NCBI GenBank assembly: GCA_022560025.1
Contig: JAFISE010000284.1
Coordinates: 1-29,057 of the forward strand
DNA: 29,057 nucleotides
Reading direction: 5' to 3'
From: Stagonosporopsis chrysanthemi
Lineage: Eukaryota; Ascomycota; Dothideomycetes; Pleosporales; Didymellaceae
Shown: positions 10,633 through 19,994 of the stretch, one piece after another
How the letters are laid out: every line of letters starts with the position of its first letter
Position numbering within the stretch: the stretch's first letter is position 1
Notes under the pieces: model-generated
Database searches by the model: none
Seen by the model: only the letters and a program-made list of their open reading frames with translations
What the model was told of the DNA's origin: nothing
Position numbers and translations under genes: made by a program

Positions 10633-11306
10633 CGTGTCTGTTGAGGGTCAGATTTCATTCGCACACAACTGGAAGAGTGCCGAATACCTTCGCGTGCGGG
10701 GTTGTATTTCCAAGTATCAAAGGGTAAGTGCAATCAGGAGACTAAGCTCAAGGCCCTCCGACGGGTCTTCATATATTCCTGAACTGGGGCTGAGCGACGA
10801 CTCCGTTGTCGTCCGCACATGTTGTATCCAACCATAACATCAACTGATCCGAAGTCGTTCTGGTGAGCGATAATACTCATCCGGAAATGGGGCTCAACGA
10901 GCGGTCTATGGCCCCACTTCAGCCACTGGTTCAGCTATCAAGCAAGGGAAAATTATCTTCAACGCGCGGCGCAAGCCTTGCAATGAGGTAAGCAATCTAT
11001 TTCATGTCATCTGTCAGGTACTTAAGTGGTCCCGATTGGCGATCGTCTGGACGCCAGTCTTTGTTCGAGCGCCTATACGATCTTTGGTCGGCGAAGACGA
11101 GATGTTTGTGCTCCTCTTATTGCTATGTTTGGCTGTGTGATCGACACTGGATCCGATGGTTATCGAGAAGCGCAATTTCATGCAGGTGAGCTCTGGAAAT
11201 AGCTTAGCGTGACTTTAATGTGATGATCATGAGTGTGTGTGGGACTTTGAACTATGCAAGATTGTGATTGTCAACTACACATCTGAACATGTATGCTTCC
11301 CGAATA
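10633..11306. other. 674-bp intergenic region between the small secreted protein and UstYa-like genes
   Basis: It contains the promoter of the small secreted protein gene and the 3' flank of the UstYa-like gene, both on the minus strand. Two short plus-strand frames (10427-10837, antisense to the secreted-protein gene, and 11004-11189) show no domain. No repeat or RNA gene is visible. Confidence 0.35.
10771..10777 (-). promoter_or_regulatory. TATA-like element upstream of the small secreted protein gene
   Basis: ATATATT on the top strand (AATATAT on the coding strand) lies about 140 bp upstream of the ATG at 10632, a usual distance for a fungal TATA box with a leader of 50-100 nt. It is supported by position and composition only. 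Confidence 0.3.
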
Positions 11307-12231
11307 TCAAAAATTCACAACTTCGTCGTCATCCTTGACCTCGTATGGATCCTTGTGGCCATGATACTCAAAATAGGCTTGTTGAATGGGCTGGTAAGGC
11401 GAACCAGAAGGGCAGAACGCAAATTGCTCAAGGGTGTTGGTGGCCTCACGATAATCATCGAGTCTGTAGCAAGCGTTACGATCCAACTGTGTTGCCCACT
11501 CAGTCATCTTGTTCCAGTCACGACATTTTCGCACTTGGCCGGCGCCGATATGCTCAGCGAGAGCTGGCATTGGTGTGTCATCAGCTGCGCACATTACTGT
11601 GTGTGATCAGTGGGCCGCATGTCAAGCACGGGTGCAAGGCTGACTCACTGTCTTGTCGTAAGCCATTTAGGCAATGGTTGATGTGATGAAAGTCGAAAGT
11701 CTGGTTTCCGCCATAATGTTTGACTGTGATGGCCTTACGAATGTACTTCACGCAGTGGAGATCGTGAATGCCTTTAAGGTAATAGATGCTGCGTTCCGTG
11801 TCCCATGGAAAGCGGCCTGATGGTGGTAGCCCAACCTTTCGTGTGTAGTCATCGTGGAGTGCAACGGCCATTGGGCTGGTGTCGATGGCGTCCCAAGCTG
11901 CATCCATCTCATGAGCGCTGATGTTCGGATTCCAAAACGGTGAGATGGGTTCGTAAGTGACAGGTGTGTCAAAAGTCAATCCGCTGTAAGGTGTCCTACC
12001 AGCACCCCAGATTGAGACCCGTAGTCTGGCATTGTCCATCACTAGTAGCACGTTCGCCGAGAGTGACAGCAGCAGAAGTGACATGAAAGCAACGAAACTG
12101 CACGTGTTCGTTGGAATGATCTCCGTAGAGTTATGGTTCCAGGCGATGCCATCCTTCTCTTCCTCAAGCTGTCTCAGAATCTCTTCTTCCTCGTCGGCGC
12201 TCACAGGCTGATACTTGGGTGGTCGTTCCAT
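11307..12231 (-). CDS. UstYa-like DUF3328 protein (PF11807)
   Basis: Members of this fungal family act as oxidative tailoring enzymes in ustiloxin/cyclochlorotine-type peptide pathways; many other copies have no known role. Two exons, 12231-11649 and 11596-11307, are joined by a 52-nt GTGAGT...CACAG intron in phase 1 and give 290 residues. Residues 1-40 are a charged cytosolic tail, 44-65 a single transmembrane helix, and the rest faces the lumen. The two signature HxxHC motifs are intact: HDLHC at 156-160 and HINHC at 183-187. The second is followed by LRQDIMCAADDTPMPAL, which is created by the splice. NST at 34 falls on the cytosolic side; NQT at 176 could be N-glycosylated. The ATG context CACCATGG is strong. 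The gene diverges from a GNAT acetyltransferase across 536 bp. No backbone synthase or repeated RiPP precursor is visible nearby, so its substrate is unknown. Confidence 0.93.
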
Positions 12232-12767
12232 GGTGTGGGCAATGGCGTTCTAGCGGAGTTAGGAAGGCAGCAGCATCCGCGGCAGAAGAAGGTTGCATCT
12301 CCGGTGTAACCATATCACGTTAAATGTGGCTCAGTACGTGCACTACGCCTAGCCAGTAACCAAGCCATGTTTGCGCTCCGAAGCTTGGTCCAGTGATTAA
12401 TAGGCACGCGTTCCGGGCGGGCCTCATTTGCATTGTTGCCGAGCGCACGGTCCGGTCAAAGCAAGGAAGGTCACAAACGCTCCAACACGACATTAGTGAT
12501 ACGTGTGCAACCACAATGTTGGGAGACTAGGGGGTTGTCAGGTATTGTTTGCTGGTGGGTAAGTGTGACTTGCCAGATGTTGGCTCGTCGCGCCGAGGAC
12601 GCTAGGGTAGCAGCCTTGACCACAATCGCTCCTTCCTCTTTTGGGAGGTTGACCAAACAGGGCAATTTATTTATATCCAATCCTGTTGATTTGTCTATCT
12701 CCGCTACAGCTCTCGCGAGACGGCAGGTGAATAACTCGGCGACCTACTTCATAACACCGATATCACC
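12232..12767. promoter_or_regulatory. Divergent promoter between the UstYa-like and acetyltransferase genes
   Basis: The two genes start 536 bp apart on opposite strands, so this interval must carry both promoters. TTTATTTATATCCAAT at 12666-12681 joins a TATA-like stretch to a CCAAT box and lies about 90 bp upstream of the acetyltransferase ATG. No clear TATA is visible on the UstYa side. Shared control of both genes is plausible but is not shown by sequence. Confidence 0.45.
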
Positions 12768-13699
12768 ATGGTTGGCATCGAACAGCAGCTTGGAGCAGAC
12801 ATGAATGATCGTTACCTCATCCGGGAGGTTGAAACCAAGCAAGAGTTAGACGAGGTCCTCGACGTGATCTGGGCAGCAAATCACGCGCCATACGAACCTT
12901 TCGTTCAACTGTTCTTTCCGGTCCTCGGATTCACGTCTGCACATCGAAAAGCGTCACTTATCGATTCAAAAGAGCGGTTCTGGGAACAACACAAGTCGGA
13001 TCCATCAAGCCACTGGCTATACGCTCTCGATACTGTGACAGGACGTGCCATTGGTTGCGCGCAATGGGTGGTATCGGTGGCCAACCCTTTCGCAAAGGGT
13101 GTGCCCAAACTCAAAGCGCCATGGTGGCCTGAGGGAGAATGTCGAAACTTCTGCGAATCGATCTTGAACCAAGTTTACAAGCCCCGTGCAAATTGGATGA
13201 CGCGACCTCATTGTGGTGAGTGGAGACAAGCAAATTCGAAAATTATCCCTATATGACATGAAGAGATCCCTTCTCTACCTGACCCCAAGGATGCCGACAC
13301 CGCACCTAAATTTGGTTACCGGCTGACGTAGTGCCAGCACTAAACTGGATGGCGGTCCATCCCGCACATCGGCTGTGCGGTATCGGCTCGCGCCTCATGA
13401 ACGCGGGTATAGAAAAAGCCGACAACCTCGATCTCGAATGTTGGTTGGAAGGATCCGCCATGGGGAAGCCGTTGTATGAAAAGTTCGGCTTCCGGTCACT
13501 TCTTAAGGTCGCTTTCGACACAGATGTACCAGGTGCGAGTGACGAGTGGCGAAAATGTGCGCACGAAATGACACCAGCAGCTTTCTTCGCTATGTGGAGA
13601 CCAAAGCGAGGCATGTGGAGGTTGGAGGACGGACAGGACGTGGGGTTGCCATGGAGTCTGGGTTCTCAGCAAGCACTGAATGGACTCTCGCACGTTTGA
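12768..13699 (+). CDS. GNAT-family N-acetyltransferase
   Basis: It should transfer an acetyl group from acetyl-CoA to an amine of unknown identity. Exons 12768-13215 and 13332-13699 give 816 nt (271 residues), joined in phase 1 by a 116-nt intron with a GTGAGT donor and a GACGTAG acceptor. The acetyl-CoA binding motif A is clear after the junction: LNWMAVHPAHRLCGIGSRLM, with Arg-x-x-Gly-x-Gly geometry. It is followed by EKADNLDLECWLEGS and PLYEKFGFRS (motif B), typical of fungal cytosolic GNATs. The N-terminal half (IREVETKQELDEVLDVIWAA) fits the usual first helices. The ATG context ATCACCATGG is strong; a second in-frame ATG follows at 12801. The intron is longer than others here, but attempts to place a middle exon meet stops. 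It ends 122 bp from the convergent GST-fold gene. A detoxification or metabolite-tailoring role is possible and unproven. Confidence 0.86.
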
Positions 13700-13821
13700 T
13701 CTTCTGGGATATGGTTGTTGGGGGGGCTTTGAGTGTTTTGTAGCAATTCAAAGTATATTCGAAAGCTGGCATGTGTAAGAGTAAAGTAGCCGGACTGCTT
13801 TCGATTCTCTTGCAACGATTC

Positions 13822-14604
13822 TTAGTCCCACATCTGGTAGTCGGGAAAGTACCTTTGATGGATTCGCTTGGCGTACTCGACTGTAGTAGGAAACTCTCTC
13901 TTGAGTAGATCTCGGCTCCATTGTGCAGAGTCGCTAACAAGGTTGGCTACCACAAAGCCGAAGACTGAAGTATCAGCTTCAGATGGCTCATTACCACCCA
14001 GCACCCAGAAGCACTCATCCTCCTCTTGTCGTTTCGCCAGACTCGCCTCCAGCAACCCATTGACAGCTTGCCAAACCTCTATAGTAAAGGCGCTTATCTC
14101 TGCATCGCTGAAGCGTCCCGTGCCTTGCTCGTGCAGTCGTTGGATGATTCCTCGATATGCCAGAATGCCAGCAATTACTCTAGCGGGGTATGGTAGCTTT
14201 CCCATGGCATGATCACGCATGACGTAGTAGTTCTTGACCCAACGCTCATGGGTGTCGTAGAACGCGAGCTTATCTTCCATCAACGCTCGAATCGCGAGAT
14301 CGTGCCCCTTGTTCAATACGCTCAATTGAGCGTTCAAGTCACGCAATAAGCCTTTGTTGACGAAATCTTTTGCAATTAGGGCAGAGTCGGACAGCCACAC
14401 TGGAGTTTGCCCGGGTAATGTTACTTCCACATATGGAATCTTTCCTTTAGGTCCAGATGGGGGAAATCCGATCTCGCAGATGTACCTCAGGCCTGAGAGA
14501 CGGCAACGAAGCTCGAGTTTAGAGACAAACGGGCTCCAGGTGTATTGGCTTGGCAGGTCGGCTCCACGGTAGATAGCGATTCGTTGTTCTGTTTTCAAAT
14601 ACAT
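13822..14604 (-). CDS. FAXC/metaxin-type glutathione S-transferase fold protein
   Basis: A 260-residue single-exon protein with a thioredoxin-like N-terminal half and a helical C-terminal half. The N-terminal segment has SPFVSKLELRCRLSGLRYIC (no CxxC), then GPKGKIPYVEV with the conserved cis-proline region and WLSDSALIAKDFV; this matches the Faxc GST N-terminal domain. The C-terminal part contains DTSVFGFVVANLV, typical of the Faxc/metaxin C-terminal domain. Such proteins may conjugate glutathione or act structurally in mitochondrial import or detoxification; many fungal copies are uncharacterised. I chose the ATG at 14604 because the thioredoxin fold starts about 30 residues later. The frame stays open to an ATG at 14688, which would add 28 less conserved residues. 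It is convergent with the acetyltransferase gene and divergent from Hrq1. Confidence 0.85.
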   Translation of the reverse strand: MYLKTEQRIAIYRGADLPSQYTWSPFVSKLELRCRLSGLRYICEIGFPPSGPKGKIPYVEVTLPGQTPVWLSDSALIAKDFVNKGLLRDLNAQLSVLNKGHDLAIRALMEDKLAFYDTHERWVKNYYVMRDHAMGKLPYPARVIAGILAYRGIIQRLHEQGTGRFSDAEISAFTIEVWQAVNGLLEASLAKRQEEDECFWVLGGNEPSEADTSVFGFVVANLVSDSAQWSRDLLKREFPTTVEYAKRIHQRYFPDYQMWD

Positions 14605-15611
14605 CGTGAGTGTCGGGAAAAATGGACTGGTGATATGGTAGGAGCAGGGTTCCAAGATTTCGGATATAAGTGGTAACCGACGTTCCAATGACCACTGTCT
14701 ACTCGTTGCGTCCGACCAGCTAAAATTTCAGACTGAGTTGATGTTATGAAAAGACGATGCACGAGAGACCCGCGTTGCAATGGAAGCGGAGGTACAATTA
14801 CCGTAGAGTCAAAAGGACAGTCTTCAGCTCTGGGGACACCAGGCCTGATAAGTTATTCATGAAGTGAGGGCGGAGAAGTACCATCCATTCTGACTATCGA
14901 TTGACTTAGACCGTAAGCCTCCCGAGAGCTTACCTTTTCAGGGCTGGGTAGGCGAGAGAGATACGAGGCTTGACGAACAAAACTCTTCAATTCTGGCTTG
15001 CTACGAAGTAAATGTGCAAGTGCTCCCTACTACCACAAATAGAGACATACGTGGGGTCGTCATTCCCAGCTGTGGCACGCCTCGCTCATCATATGACTTG
15101 CATCGTCAACTGCGAGAAGAAGCATCTACGGATTGAACGACACCTGGCAAGGCATCAGTGGCGCCGATGTCTGAGATGATTCCATACAGGGCGATGCATC
15201 GTATGCTGTGCAAGCGAGAAACGTGCGCGTGATCAGAGCGAGCTGAAGCACGATATGACCATCGAGCGGTACGAATGCACGCTTACCGACAGGCCGGCTC
15301 CACTTTGCGAATTTTAGACGCCACGTGACACCGCGTGCTGGACCTTGTAAACCTTGGAAGCTTTCGCGTCCTCATCTGTTCGATCAAATCTTGTACTGTG
15401 TACCATCAAACGAGTACTAAGTAGAATAATAGAGCAAGTGCCCGCATCAAGTGCACTTGTCTGTGCTACGCGCTGACCTAGCCGTTGCTGTGCACTACGT
15501 CATTGACTTCTTCTCCAACGCGAACCTTCGCGCCCGGCTCCGGGCAATCTTTCGTGCAGCCGTCACCAAGCCTTCAACTCACACCAGACGTGAGGTCAAC
15601 ATGCACGAAAG
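14605..15611. promoter_or_regulatory. Divergent 1-kb intergenic region between the GST-fold gene and HRQ1
   Basis: Both genes read away from this interval. It contains a perfect 12-bp palindrome CAAGTGCACTTG at 15448-15459, preceded by a half copy CAAGTG at 15435, and a CACGTG at about 15323. All could be bHLH-type sites, which is inference. A six-codon upstream reading frame starts at 15601 and overlaps the HRQ1 start codon. No gene is recognisable. Confidence 0.4.
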
Positions 15612-18600
15612 ATGCCATTAAAGGCAGCTTCGGTCTCGAACCAGGTCGTTCGTAAGCGCAAAAGAAAGGCGCAAGACGAGCATGCTGAGCATGCGCCCAA
15701 CGATGTTACATTTCAACCACCTGCGGCTGAAAGCCCGGGCGCCGACAGTCTGGACGTTACAATCACCGAGAGCACTACAACCACAAGCCTTCCCACAAAG
15801 ACTCATGATGGAGGCAAAAAACCACGAAGAACAGCGAAAGCAAAGAAGGCTGCCCTGGTTCGCCACTCCTCGACCGTAGTCGAAACATCGATACCATGGC
15901 CGGAGCACTTCTCGAAGCTGCAACAGGTGCATCGCGCACTCAACCTCGTATACACCTTCTGCTGCACTCGAAAACAGCTTGCCACAACTCTAGACAACCT
16001 GAAGACAACCGTGGAAGGACACATCAAGCGCGAATTACATATCGAGGATGTAGCGCAGATCACGGCATTGATCCCAAAAGCGATAAACTTCGGCTACGTC
16101 GACGAATCTATGCTCCAGATCAATCTCATGGGGCAAGAGGATAACATGAGAGGGCGAAGGGCGCAAGATTTTCTCATCATGCAGCCTGAGCCAGAAAAAG
16201 GCGAGCACAGGGAGGTCTTGCTGTTTGAGTTCATCGATGGCGATCTGAAGCGACAGGTGCAGCATGCAAAGACTGGTGAGCCAACCAAAGCCACCCAGAG
16301 ATTGCGTCATGAGGAACTGAAGATGCCTGTTTTCAGCCAAAAACAGATGATGAACCTGATTGAGAAGAGAAACGTCAAATTCACATCTGCTGTTAACGGC
16401 TTTCTGAACCAGTGCGCCGAGGAGAACCGCGATGCGGTAGAGAGGCTCCATGAAATGGCCATGGGCTTCGTACCCCAGCCGTCAGAAAGCCGAGATTCGA
16501 CTCCAGGTTCCCAGGTGTCAAAATTGCCGACGTCTATTCCAAAGAAGCGCAAGAGCATACCGGAGATTGTAGACGAAATGAAGACCCTCGACTGGTACTC
16601 TGGGCAGATCGTTCCCGATGGTCATCGAGTGTTCGATCCACAGCCTCCCATTTATGGCGATCTCAACTTTGCGATGTCCCAGGACCTTGTCAATGCTCTG
16701 TACAACAGGAGCAATATTACGCAGCTTTATGCTCATCAGGCTGAAGCTATTAACAACCTCTACGAGGGGAGTAACGTGATCGTGTCCACTTCCACGAGTT
16801 CAGGAAAGTCGCTAATATATCAGATACCTGTTCTACACCAGCTGGAACAGGAACCAGAGACACGAGCGATGTATATTTTCCCCACCAAGGCTTTAGCACA
16901 AGACCAGAGGAAAAGCATGAAGGAGTTACTGCGATATATGGATGGTATGCAAGATATTATCGTCGAGACCTTCGATGGTGACACAGCCATGTCAGACCGT
17001 GACTATATCCGGGACGAGGGGCGAATCATTTTCACCAACCCAGACATGCTCCATCTTACGATTTTGCCGCAGGAAGAGGCATGGCGAAGCTTTCTGCAAA
17101 ATCTTCGCTTTGTGGTCGTAGATGAATTGCACGTCTACAATGGTCTCTTCGGAGCTCACGTGGCCATGATTATGAGGCGATTGCGCAGAATATGTGCTGC
17201 ATTGGGCAATAGACACGTCAAGTTCATTTCTTGTTCGGCGACGGTTGCGAATCCACAAGCTCACATGAAGACAATTTTCGGAGTTGAGGAGGTCAAGCTA
17301 ACGGATTTCGACGGCTCGCCGTCTGGTCGCAAGGAATTTTTGTGCTGGAACACTCCGTTCAAAGACCCAGGGGATCCTACTTCGGGGAGAGGCGATTGCA
17401 ATGCGGAGACCGCAAAGCTGTTTTGTCAACTCGTTCTGAGAGGAGTAAGAGTCATTGCTTTCTGCCGAGTTCGAAAGCAATGCGAAGCATTACAGGCTGC
17501 AATTAAGACGGAGCTGGCAAATCTCGATCGAACAGAAGTCATTGGGCGAGTAATGTCCTACAGAGGCGGCTACACCCCACAAGACCGGCGCCAGATCGAA
17601 CGGGAAATGTTTGACGGCAAGCTTCTTGGCATCGTTGCAACTACCGCTTTGGAGCTTGGTGTAGACATCGGATCTTTGGACTGCGTGGTAACGGTCGGGT
17701 TTCCCTACACTATTGCGAACCTTCGCCAACAGAGCGGACGTGCGGGAAGACGAAATAAGGATTCTTTGTCAGTGCTGGTCGGCGACTGCTTCCCGACCGA
17801 TCAATACTACATGCAGAATCCAGACGAGATCTTCACGAAACCAAACTGCGAACTTCAGGTCGATCTCGAAAACATGTTGGTGCTTGAAGGCCACGTTCAG
17901 TGTGCCGCACATGAAATGCCAATCAATGTCGAAATGGACACGGAGTATTTTGGATCACTGCTACCCAAGATCGCTAAGGAACGCATGCGCAAAGATGCTA
18001 ACGGGTTCTATCATTGTAACGAACGCTTTCTTCCACAACCATCCCGTTCTGTGGCTATCCGAGATACTGAAGACACCCACTTCGCTATCATCGATGTCAC
18101 TCATGGCAAGAACACGGTCTTAGAAGAGCTCGAGGCCTCACGTGCCTTCTTTACAATCTATGATGGAGGCATTTTTCTGCATCAGGGCAACACGTATCTG
18201 GTGAAAGAGTTTAGTCAAGAGCGCATGATTGCTAAGGTGGAGTACGTCAAGGTTGATTGGACTACACAACAGCGAGACTACACAGATATCGACCCTGTGG
18301 AAACTGAGGCTATACGACGCATCCCTGGTTCACGGTCAAGAGCGTTCTTCGGTCCCATCAAGATCCAACAGGTCGTCTACGGCTTCTTCAAGATCGACAA
18401 GAAGCGCCGCATTTTGGACGCCGTGCAAGTGGACAACCCGCCAATCATCCTCTTTTCGAAAGGCATGTGGCTTGACGTCCCAAAGTCCGCTATGGATATT
18501 CTCAAATCTCGCAGACTCAACATTGCCGCTGGTATCCATGCGGCCGAGCACTCAGTTCTTTCCCTAATGCCAAACTACGTCATCAGTATGCCTGGCGATG

Positions 18601-19157
18601 TGCGCACAGAATGCAAATTTGCGATGAAGGAGTTTGCAAAAAAGGAGACCCAGCGCAAGCGCCCTGCAAGGTTGACCTTCTATGATGCAAAGGGCGGGGC
18701 AAGCGGAAGCGGTATTTCTACCAAAGCATTCGAGCACGTTGACTCGTTACTCGCTCAGGCGTGTAAACGCCTCCAAACTTGCCACTGTCTGGAGGGCTGT
18801 CTGGAGTGCTGTAACGATGACCGATGCAAGCACGCTAATCAGGTCATGAGCAAGGCGGGTGCCATGGTCATCGTTATGTGCTTGTTGGGTCGTGAGAAAG
18901 AGATTGATGTCGATGCGCTGCCTTGGGGCGAAGAGGATACTGTGCAAGCGGGGATCGAGACTGTTGTGGAAGCAGAGACGGTCAGGATGGCGAGGGGAAA
19001 GCTGGTCGATGGTATGCTAATTAAGGAAGAGGAAGAAGAGGAAGACCACTTCTCGAGGAGTGTACACATGTTCGGTGGCGAGAGGACGTTCATTGGCGTG
19101 CACAAGCAGCAACCAGTTTTGGGAAAGGCCGGAAAGACATATGGATCCTGGGCCTGA
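15612..19157 (+). CDS. HRQ1: ATP-dependent 3'-5' DNA helicase Hrq1 (RecQ4 subfamily)
   Basis: An intronless 1181-residue superfamily 2 helicase. Hrq1 is known in yeasts to act in interstrand-crosslink repair and telomere maintenance in the nucleus. Basic clusters at residues 14-19 (RKRKRK) and about 70-82 (KKPRRTAKAKK) are likely nuclear localisation signals. A conserved N-terminal block starts at about 95 (WPEHFSKLQQVHRALNLVYT). The helicase core follows: Walker A TSTSSGKS with Lys399, DELH at 504-507, a CSAT motif at about 541, TALELGVDIG at about 680, and QQSGRAGRR at 706-714. The C-terminal DUF1998-type module holds AEHSVLSLMPNY and a cysteine cluster from 1057 (CHCLEGCLECC, then DDRCKH) that should bind zinc. 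This arrangement separates Hrq1 from classical RecQ/Sgs1. The extreme C-terminus has a glutamate run. The ATG has A at -3; an overlapping upstream frame starts 11 nt earlier. Length and all motifs look complete. Confidence 0.97.
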   Translation: MPLKAASVSNQVVRKRKRKAQDEHAEHAPNDVTFQPPAAESPGADSLDVTITESTTTTSLPTKTHDGGKKPRRTAKAKKAALVRHSSTVVETSIPWPEHFSKLQQVHRALNLVYTFCCTRKQLATTLDNLKTTVEGHIKRELHIEDVAQITALIPKAINFGYVDESMLQINLMGQEDNMRGRRAQDFLIMQPEPEKGEHREVLLFEFIDGDLKRQVQHAKTGEPTKATQRLRHEELKMPVFSQKQMMNLIEKRNVKFTSAVNGFLNQCAEENRDAVERLHEMAMGFVPQPSESRDSTPGSQVSKLPTSIPKKRKSIPEIVDEMKTLDWYSGQIVPDGHRVFDPQPPIYGDLNFAMSQDLVNALYNRSNITQLYAHQAEAINNLYEGSNVIVSTSTSSGKSLIYQIPVLHQLEQEPETRAMYIFPTKALAQDQRKSMKELLRYMDGMQDIIVETFDGDTAMSDRDYIRDEGRIIFTNPDMLHLTILPQEEAWRSFLQNLRFVVVDELHVYNGLFGAHVAMIMRRLRRICAALGNRHVKFISCSATVANPQAHMKTIFGVEEVKLTDFDGSPSGRKEFLCWNTPFKDPGDPTSGRGDCNAETAKLFCQLVLRGVRVIAFCRVRKQCEALQAAIKTELANLDRTEVIGRVMSYRGGYTPQDRRQIEREMFDGKLLGIVATTALELGVDIGSLDCVVTVGFPYTIANLRQQSGRAGRRNKDSLSVLVGDCFPTDQYYMQNPDEIFTKPNCELQVDLENMLVLEGHVQCAAHEMPINVEMDTEYFGSLLPKIAKERMRKDANGFYHCNERFLPQPSRSVAIRDTEDTHFAIIDVTHGKNTVLEELEASRAFFTIYDGGIFLHQGNTYLVKEFSQERMIAKVEYVKVDWTTQQRDYTDIDPVETEAIRRIPGSRSRAFFGPIKIQQVVYGFFKIDKKRRILDAVQVDNPPIILFSKGMWLDVPKSAMDILKSRRLNIAAGIHAAEHSVLSLMPNYVISMPGDVRTECKFAMKEFAKKETQRKRPARLTFYDAKGGASGSGISTKAFEHVDSLLAQACKRLQTCHCLEGCLECCNDDRCKHANQVMSKAGAMVIVMCLLGREKEIDVDALPWGEEDTVQAGIETVVEAETVRMARGKLVDGMLIKEEEEEEDHFSRSVHMFGGERTFIGVHKQQPVLGKAGKTYGSWA

Positions 19158-19994
19158 TAAGACAATTCATTATGCTACCAGATGCATACAAGGTGCTCTT
19201 TTCTATATTCTGTATCCTAAATCTCAGGCCTAACTGGGCTTGGTGCGCCTCATCCAAGCTTGAAATGGTCGGGCATGAGGTTGACGAAGACTGATGCGGA
19301 TTGTACTTAGCTGACACGGCTTTCAGCTTCTTGACATTGGCCGCGCTGGAGCTGCTAATCGGGCCTTGGAACTGCGATGAGGAATTTATGTAGATGCAGT
19401 CGTTATCCAGGCCTTTGCTCTGCGCTTTGGCCGCGACCTTCTACATCACGATAGAGAAGAAAGCCAGGATCCTAGAGTCGTCCGAGGCATTTGCCCACCG
19501 CGAGCTCGTGTTCATGACGAAAGCAGGGTCCGTGGATGGATTGAGACCGAGCGTGTTGACACCGTTCTTCTGCACGCCCTTCAATTACCCGGCAGAAGTT
19601 CTGGGTGGAAATAGATGGGAAACCCTCATTGCATCGTCGCTGTCGTCATCCGCAAGGACTTACAGACCCGCAATGCCTCCCGCAGCGGTCGAGGATATAA
19701 AAACAGCCTTAAACACCTGGGGACGTTAAGAAGAGGGGAATGGGTAACTATGTGGGGCGGTAGAAACCTGTAAGCGATTGGCGTTTTGGGAAGAACGGTA
19801 TAGTACCAGGAAGCACTGGCGAAGGACGGCGGCGGCGTTTAAGTCACTACTACGGTGCTGGGTGCATCATGAAGGGGGACACAGGGGCCAAAGTCAAGGA
19901 ACCTCACGAGACACCTACGATGATATACGTGCTAGCTTGAATCATCTGCAACACAATGTCTTATAACAATTTGTCCCACACTTCACGATCGATT
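19158..19994. other. 837 bp between convergent HRQ1 and the sugar transporter gene, no gene recognised
   Basis: The region holds the two 3' flanks. Plus-strand open frames at 19394-19729 (111 codons, with a weakly hydrophobic N-terminus) and 19778-19966 lack domains, splice partners or neighbours that would support them. No repeat or tRNA is seen. Confidence 0.35.

Noticed and set aside
13216..13331. A middle exon in the acetyltransferase gene between CATTGTG and GTGCCAGC
   Set aside because: Acceptors tried inside the interval (GAAGAG, CCCAAG) give stops in the required phase; a single 116-nt intron keeps frame.
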